Source: an uncultured Clostridia bacterium (lineage in GTDB: Bacteria; Bacillota; Clostridia; Lachnospirales; CAG-274). Taken from it: a stretch of DNA of 47,387 bases. Below the pieces are notes generated by a model, which saw nothing but the letters and a program-made list of their open reading frames with translations, had not been told where the DNA came from and did not search any database. The position numbers were made by a program, and so were the translations under genes. Each line of letters opens with the position of its first letter. The first letter of the stretch is position 1. The DNA lies in NCBI GenBank assembly GCA_944376805.1, contig CALWDX010000078.1:1-47387 (forward strand), in the 5' to 3' direction. Below are positions 43,185 through 47,387 of this stretch, in pieces.

Positions 43185-44366
43185 ATGAAAAAAGAAATTT
43201 ATTTAGATAATGCTGGAACAACTAGAATAAGACCAGAAGTTGCAAAAGTTATGATTGAAAATTTAGAAAAAGCTTATGGTAATCCTTCTAGTGTATATAA
43301 AATAGCTAGAGAAAATAAAACAATTTTAGAAGAAAATAGAGAAAAAGTTGCAAAAGCTATTAATGCAGATAAAAATGAAATATACTTTACTGGTGGTGGG
43401 TCTGAAGCTAACAACTGGGCTTTAAAAGGTATTGCTGAAAGCTATAAACAAAAAGGAAAACACATTATAACAACTAATGTTGAACATCATGCTATATTAC
43501 ATGTATGTCAATATTTAGAAACTATAGGTTATGAAGTAACTTATTTGCCAGTAGATGAACAAGGTCATATAAGTTTACAACAATTAAAAGATGCTATAAG
43601 AAAAGATACTATTCTTATATCTATTATGTTTGCAAATAACGAAATAGGTACAATAAATCCTATTAAAGAAATTGGTCAAATAGCTAAAGAAAATGATGTT
43701 CTTTTCCATACAGATGCAGTTCAAGCAGTAGGGCATATACCTATTGATGTTAAAGAAATGAATATTGACCTTTTATCTATGTCTGCACATAAATTTTATG
43801 GTCCTAAAGGTGTAGGAGCTTTATATATAAGAAAAGGTATAAAAATTACACCATTAATTCATGGTGGAGCTCAAGAGAGAAATAGAAGAGCAGGTACTGA
43901 AAATATAGATAGTGTTATAGGTATGGGAACAGCAATAGAACTTGCTGTTGAAGAACTTGATTCAGAAATGGAAAGACTTACAAAATTAAGAGATAAATTA
44001 ATAGATGGTATATTAAGTACTATACCTTATTCAAGATTAAATGGTTCTAGAGAAAATAGAATGCCAGGAAACTGTAATATATCTTTTGAATTTATAGAAG
44101 GTGAATCTGTTTTACTTTTATTAGATATGAATAATATTTGTGCATCAAGTGGTAGTGCTTGCACATCAGGTTCGTTAGACCCTTCACATGTTTTATTAGC
44201 TATTGGTTTACCTCACGAAAAGGCTCATGGTTCTCTTAGATTATCTTTAGGTTTATATAATACTGAAGAAGATGTTGATTATTTATTAGAAAAATTACCT
44301 CCTATTGTTGCTAGAATGAGAGAAATATCTCCTTTATATGAAGAATTTTTAGCTAGTAACAAATAA
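43185..44366 (+). CDS. iscS: Cysteine desulfurase (IscS/NifS type)
   Basis: The 393-residue PLP enzyme takes sulfur from cysteine as a persulfide. It has the N-terminal YLDNAGTT, the PLP Lys203 in SAHKFYGPKG, and the catalytic Cys326 in SSGSACTSGS, with the short active-site loop of group I desulfurases. It starts at ATG 43185, 15 bases after iscR. Its position with iscU and mnmA indicates that it feeds both Fe-S cluster assembly and tRNA thiolation. Confidence 0.97.
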   Translation: MKKEIYLDNAGTTRIRPEVAKVMIENLEKAYGNPSSVYKIARENKTILEENREKVAKAINADKNEIYFTGGGSEANNWALKGIAESYKQKGKHIITTNVEHHAILHVCQYLETIGYEVTYLPVDEQGHISLQQLKDAIRKDTILISIMFANNEIGTINPIKEIGQIAKENDVLFHTDAVQAVGHIPIDVKEMNIDLLSMSAHKFYGPKGVGALYIRKGIKITPLIHGGAQERNRRAGTENIDSVIGMGTAIELAVEELDSEMERLTKLRDKLIDGILSTIPYSRLNGSRENRMPGNCNISFEFIEGESVLLLLDMNNICASSGSACTSGSLDPSHVLLAIGLPHEKAHGSLRLSLGLYNTEEDVDYLLEKLPPIVARMREISPLYEEFLASNK

Positions 44367-44427
44367 TATTAAGTTTATAAATATTTATAAATAGATATTA
44401 GATAGAATTGAAAGGAAGTTAAAGATT

Positions 44428-44865
44428 ATGAAATATAGTGAAAAAGTTATGGATCATTTTATGAACCCAAGAAATGTTGGAGAAATAGAAGATGCTAGTG
44501 GTGTTGGTACAGTAGGTAATGCTAAATGTGGCGATATAATGAAAGTTTATTTAAAAATAGAAGATAATGTAGTTAAAGATGCAAAATTTAAAACTTTTGG
44601 TTGTGGTGCAGCTGTTGCTACTAGCAGTATGGCAACTGAACTTATAATAGGAAAAACTATTGAAGAAGCTTTAAAAATAACAAATAAATCTGTTATGGAA
44701 GCTTTAGATGGTTTACCACCTGTTAAAGTACATTGTTCTTGTCTTGCTGAAGAGGCTTTACAATCTGCTTTATGGGACTATGCACAAAAAAATGGTATAA
44801 AAATAGAAGGTTTAGAACCACCTAAAGATTCTGATCATCATCATCACATTCCAAATGAAGAATAG
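44428..44865 (+). CDS. iscU: Fe-S cluster scaffold IscU/NifU-like
   Basis: 145 residues. The scaffold ligands are Cys34 with Asp36 (NAKCGD), Cys59 (FGCGAAVATSS) and Cys103 or Cys105 (VHCSC). It begins with the typical YSEKVMDHFMNPRNVG. It builds a [2Fe-2S] or [4Fe-4S] cluster from IscS-supplied sulfur and passes it on. The tail SDHHHHIPNEE carries four consecutive His residues, which is unusual. It starts at ATG 44428, with AAAGGAAG upstream, 61 bases after iscS. Confidence 0.96.
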   Translation: MKYSEKVMDHFMNPRNVGEIEDASGVGTVGNAKCGDIMKVYLKIEDNVVKDAKFKTFGCGAAVATSSMATELIIGKTIEEALKITNKSVMEALDGLPPVKVHCSCLAEEALQSALWDYAQKNGIKIEGLEPPKDSDHHHHIPNEE

Positions 44866-44874
44866 GAGATAGTT

Positions 44875-45951
44875 ATGAAAAAAGTTGTAGTTGGTATGAG
44901 TGGAGGCGTTGATAGTTCTGTTACTGCATATTTATTAAAAGAACAAGGATATGATGTTATAGGTGTTACTATGCAAATATGGCAAGATGAAAAAAGAGAA
45001 TGCCTGGAAGATAACGGTGGCTGTTGTGGTTTTTCTGCCGTAGATGATGCTAGAAGTGTTGCAAATAAATTAGATATACCTTATTATGTTTTAAACTTTA
45101 AAAAAGAGTTTAAAGAAACAGTTATAGATTACTTTATAGATGAATATTCTAAAGGATTAACACCTAATCCTTGTATTGCTTGTAATAGATATGTTAAATG
45201 GGAAAGTCTTTTAAATAAATCTTTGGCACTTGGTGCAGATTATATTGCGACTGGTCATTATGCTAGGATAGTAAAACACCCTATAACTAATAGATATACT
45301 ATTAAAACAGCAAATACAGAAGCTAAAGACCAAACTTATGCCTTATACAACCTTACTCAATTTCAGTTAGAAAAAACTTTAATGCCTATAGGTGATTATG
45401 ATAAAGAAACTGTTAGAAAAATCGCTAAAGATATAGGGCTTGTAGTAGCTAATAAACCAGATAGTCAAGATATTTGTTTTGTTCCAGATGGTGATTATGC
45501 TAAATTTATTAAAGAAAATTCTAATCTTAATATTAAAGAAGGAAATTTTGTAGATATTAATGATAATATTTTAGGTAAACATAAAGGAATAACTAACTAT
45601 ACAATCGGACAACGAAAAGGATTAGGTATAGCTTTTGGTAAGCCTATGTATGTATCTGAAATTAGAGCAGATAAAAATGAAGTAGTTTTAACTGAAAATG
45701 AGGGACTATTTAAAAATAGTGTTTTAATAAAAGATTTTAATTTTATGAGTGTTGAAGATATACAAGGAGAAGTTAAAGTTTTAGGTAAACTTAGATATAG
45801 TCAAAAACAAGCGCCTTGTATAATTAGAAAAGTAGATAATAATATGATAGAAGCTATTTTTGAACAACCTCAAAGAGCTGTTACACCAGGACAAGCTGCT
45901 GTTTTTTATGATGGAGAATATGTTCTTGGTGGAGGTACAATATATAAATAA
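44875..45951 (+). CDS. mnmA: tRNA 2-thiouridylase MnmA
   Basis: 358 residues. The PP-loop GMSGGVDSSV (7-16) activates U34 with ATP, and the catalytic Cys pair is Cys100 (NPCIAC) and Cys201 (DSQDICFVPDG). It adds sulfur to U34 of the Lys, Glu and Gln tRNAs, taking it from IscS here without visible Tus relay proteins. It starts at ATG 44875, 9 bases after iscU, with AGGAGA overlapping the iscU stop, so co-translation is likely. It ends the operon at a terminator. Confidence 0.97.
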   Translation: MKKVVVGMSGGVDSSVTAYLLKEQGYDVIGVTMQIWQDEKRECLEDNGGCCGFSAVDDARSVANKLDIPYYVLNFKKEFKETVIDYFIDEYSKGLTPNPCIACNRYVKWESLLNKSLALGADYIATGHYARIVKHPITNRYTIKTANTEAKDQTYALYNLTQFQLEKTLMPIGDYDKETVRKIAKDIGLVVANKPDSQDICFVPDGDYAKFIKENSNLNIKEGNFVDINDNILGKHKGITNYTIGQRKGLGIAFGKPMYVSEIRADKNEVVLTENEGLFKNSVLIKDFNFMSVEDIQGEVKVLGKLRYSQKQAPCIIRKVDNNMIEAIFEQPQRAVTPGQAAVFYDGEYVLGGGTIYK

Positions 45952-45956
45952 TATTT

Positions 45957-46006
45957 AAAAATCTATATATTGAAATATGAAATATTTTGATATATAGATT
46001 TTTATT
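45957..46006 (+). terminator. Terminator of the isc-mnmA operon
   Basis: AAAAATCTATATA (45957-45969) pairs with TATATAGATTTTT (45991-46003), and the inner part can also pair, giving a long AT-rich hairpin ending in a T-run. Confidence 0.75.
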
Positions 46007-46076
46007 ATTTATAATAATTATTTTCAATATAAAAAGTAATTTTATAATTACATATTTTTATTAAAATAAATATTTG

Positions 46077-46105
46077 TTGATATTACTTTAAAATTTTTAT
46101 ATAAT
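46077..46105 (+). promoter_or_regulatory. Promoter of the rlmD-type gene
   Basis: TTGATA (46077-46082) and TATAAT (46100-46105) are separated by exactly 17 bases, 60 bases before the start codon. Confidence 0.8.
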
Positions 46106-46164
46106 TAATTAAAATAGAAAAGTATATAAATTAATAAAATAAATATTTATAAAAGGAGAATTTT

Positions 46165-47387
46165 ATGGCTAAAAAATATGTAGAAGAAATAGTAACTATA
46201 AATGATATAGTATTCCCGAATAAGGGAGTAGGTTTATTTAATGAAAATAAAGTTTATATAAAAAATACTATACCAGGTCAAAAAGTAAAAGCCCTTGTAA
46301 AAAAGAAAAAACAAAAATATGAAGGAAGATTAGTTGAAATAATAGAAAAAGCAGACTATGAAATAGAGCCAGATTGTAGTTGTTTTGGTTTATGTGGTGG
46401 TTGTACATATCAAAATATATCTTATGATAAAGAAATAGAAATTAAGAAAAATAATGTACTTAAAATATTAAAAAATGAAGGTATAAAAGATTTTGAGTTT
46501 TTAGGAATTAATAAAAGCCCTGATATAAATTGTTATAGAAATAAAATGGAATTTTCTTTTGGTGATATTGGAATAGATGGGGAACTATCTTTAGGTATGA
46601 GAAAAAGAAATAGTTATTATGAAGTTGTTAATGCATCAGATTGTAAAATAGTTTCAGAAGATATTAGAAAAATATTAAAATGTGTATTAGACTACTTTAA
46701 AAATACAAATGAAACTTTTTATCATAGAATGAGAAAAACGGGAAGCCTTAGACATTTATTAGTTAGACAAGCATTTTTTACTAAACAAATTGTTATAGGA
46801 TTAGTAACTTCAAGTCAGCTTAACACAGACTTAAACAATTTAAAAGAAAACTTATTAAACTTAAAATTAGATGGAGAAATTAAAGGAATTTTACATATAA
46901 TTAATGATAGTAGTGCAGATGTAGTTAAGGCAGATAAAATAAATTTTATATATGGAAATGATTATTTTTATGAGAAACTTTTAGGTCTTGACTTTAAAAT
47001 TTCTTTATTTTCATTTTTTCAAACAAATTCGGCAGGAGCTGAAAAATTATATAGTATTGTTAAAAAATTTGTTGGAGAAGTTTCTAATCAAACTGTTTTT
47101 GATTTATATTGTGGAACAGGGACGATAGCTCAAATAGTAGCTAAAGAGGCTAAAAAAGTTATAGGTGTAGAATTAGTAGAAGAAGCAGTAGAATCTGCTA
47201 AAATAAATGCTAAACTTAATAATATTGAAAATTGTGAGTTTATAGCAGGTGATGTTTATAAAGTTGTACAAGATTTAAATATTACACCAGATTTAATTAT
47301 TTTAGACCCACCTAGAGAAGGTATAAATCCTAAAGCAATAGATAAAATAGTAGACTTTAATTCTAATAGAATAGTTTATATTTCTTG
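46165..47387 (+). CDS. rlmD: 23S rRNA (uracil-C5)-methyltransferase, RlmD/RumA type, cut by the window end
   Basis: 407 residues are visible; the stop lies beyond the window. The start is ATG 46165, with AAAAGGAGAA upstream. The N-terminal part is a TRAM-like RNA-binding domain (about 1-60). Then come the Fe-S cysteines of CSCFGLCGGC (about 72-81), the methyltransferase motif DLYCGTGTIA (about 313-322) and LDPPREG (about 380-386). The catalytic Cys of RumA-type enzymes, expected shortly after the last motif, would fall just beyond the edge (VYIS is the last sequence readable). The family forms m5U in 23S rRNA; Firmicute relatives (RlmCD) can modify two sites. Confidence 0.93.
   Translation, partial: MAKKYVEEIVTINDIVFPNKGVGLFNENKVYIKNTIPGQKVKALVKKKKQKYEGRLVEIIEKADYEIEPDCSCFGLCGGCTYQNISYDKEIEIKKNNVLKILKNEGIKDFEFLGINKSPDINCYRNKMEFSFGDIGIDGELSLGMRKRNSYYEVVNASDCKIVSEDIRKILKCVLDYFKNTNETFYHRMRKTGSLRHLLVRQAFFTKQIVIGLVTSSQLNTDLNNLKENLLNLKLDGEIKGILHIINDSSADVVKADKINFIYGNDYFYEKLLGLDFKISLFSFFQTNSAGAEKLYSIVKKFVGEVSNQTVFDLYCGTGTIAQIVAKEAKKVIGVELVEEAVESAKINAKLNNIENCEFIAGDVYKVVQDLNITPDLIILDPPREGINPKAIDKIVDFNSNRIVYIS

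Overview
The window is a very AT-rich stretch (A+T roughly three quarters by eye) of a chromosome from a low-GC, Gram-positive, spore-forming anaerobe of the class Clostridia. Supporting signs are the sporulation gene ylbJ, a gamma-type SASP-like small protein, the ylmE/sepF/yggT/ylmH division block, a one-chain PurL of about 1,250 residues, strong AGGAGG-type ribosome binding sites, frequent TTG starts and many hairpin-plus-T-run terminators. A Lachnospirales/Tyzzerella-like genome would fit, but that placement is a guess. No tRNA, rRNA or CRISPR array is visible.

1-5.9 kb is the accessory region. It opens with the right end of an IS200/IS605-type element (last codons of tnpB plus its terminal hairpin). 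The element lies inside an Hsp70-like gene and leaves only that gene's 3' part. Behind it run, tightly spaced on the same strand, an Hsp70-family ATPase without a lid, a second Hsp70-family ATPase fused to a von Willebrand A domain, and a TPR protein. There is no dnaJ or grpE. This cluster is the best candidate for an undescribed system.

6-13 kb holds an NhaC-type antiporter, rplS with a probable autoregulatory leader, an unknown gene, rbgA, a SASP-like small gene, an orphan EIIC-like membrane protein, a THUMP-domain RNA methyltransferase, a frameshifted membrane-protein gene and the decayed tail of an ABC-transporter ATPase. 13-18.7 kb holds tgt, purL and two small membrane or lipoprotein-like genes.

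18.7-26 kb is the lower glycolytic pathway: gap alone, two minus-strand genes, then pgk-tpiA-gpmI and eno under its own promoter. Together these convert glyceraldehyde-3-phosphate to phosphoenolpyruvate. A four-unit 25-bp tandem repeat separates eno from a minus-strand group: an unusual RNase HI-SGNH hydrolase fusion, an RluA-type pseudouridine synthase and ylbJ.

29.6-37.2 kb is a plus-strand housekeeping run: HlyD-like adaptor, yggS, sepF, yggT and ylmH (division and envelope), then dnaX, ybaB and recR (replication and repair), and thyX (dTMP synthesis). 37.3-42.5 kb carries a 1,475-residue sensor/cyclic-di-GMP protein, a GNAT acetyltransferase and a small minus-strand gene. 42.6-46 kb is an Fe-S/tRNA-thiolation operon (iscR-iscS-iscU-mnmA) in which IscS can supply sulfur both to IscU and to MnmA. 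The window ends inside an rlmD-type rRNA methyltransferase gene.
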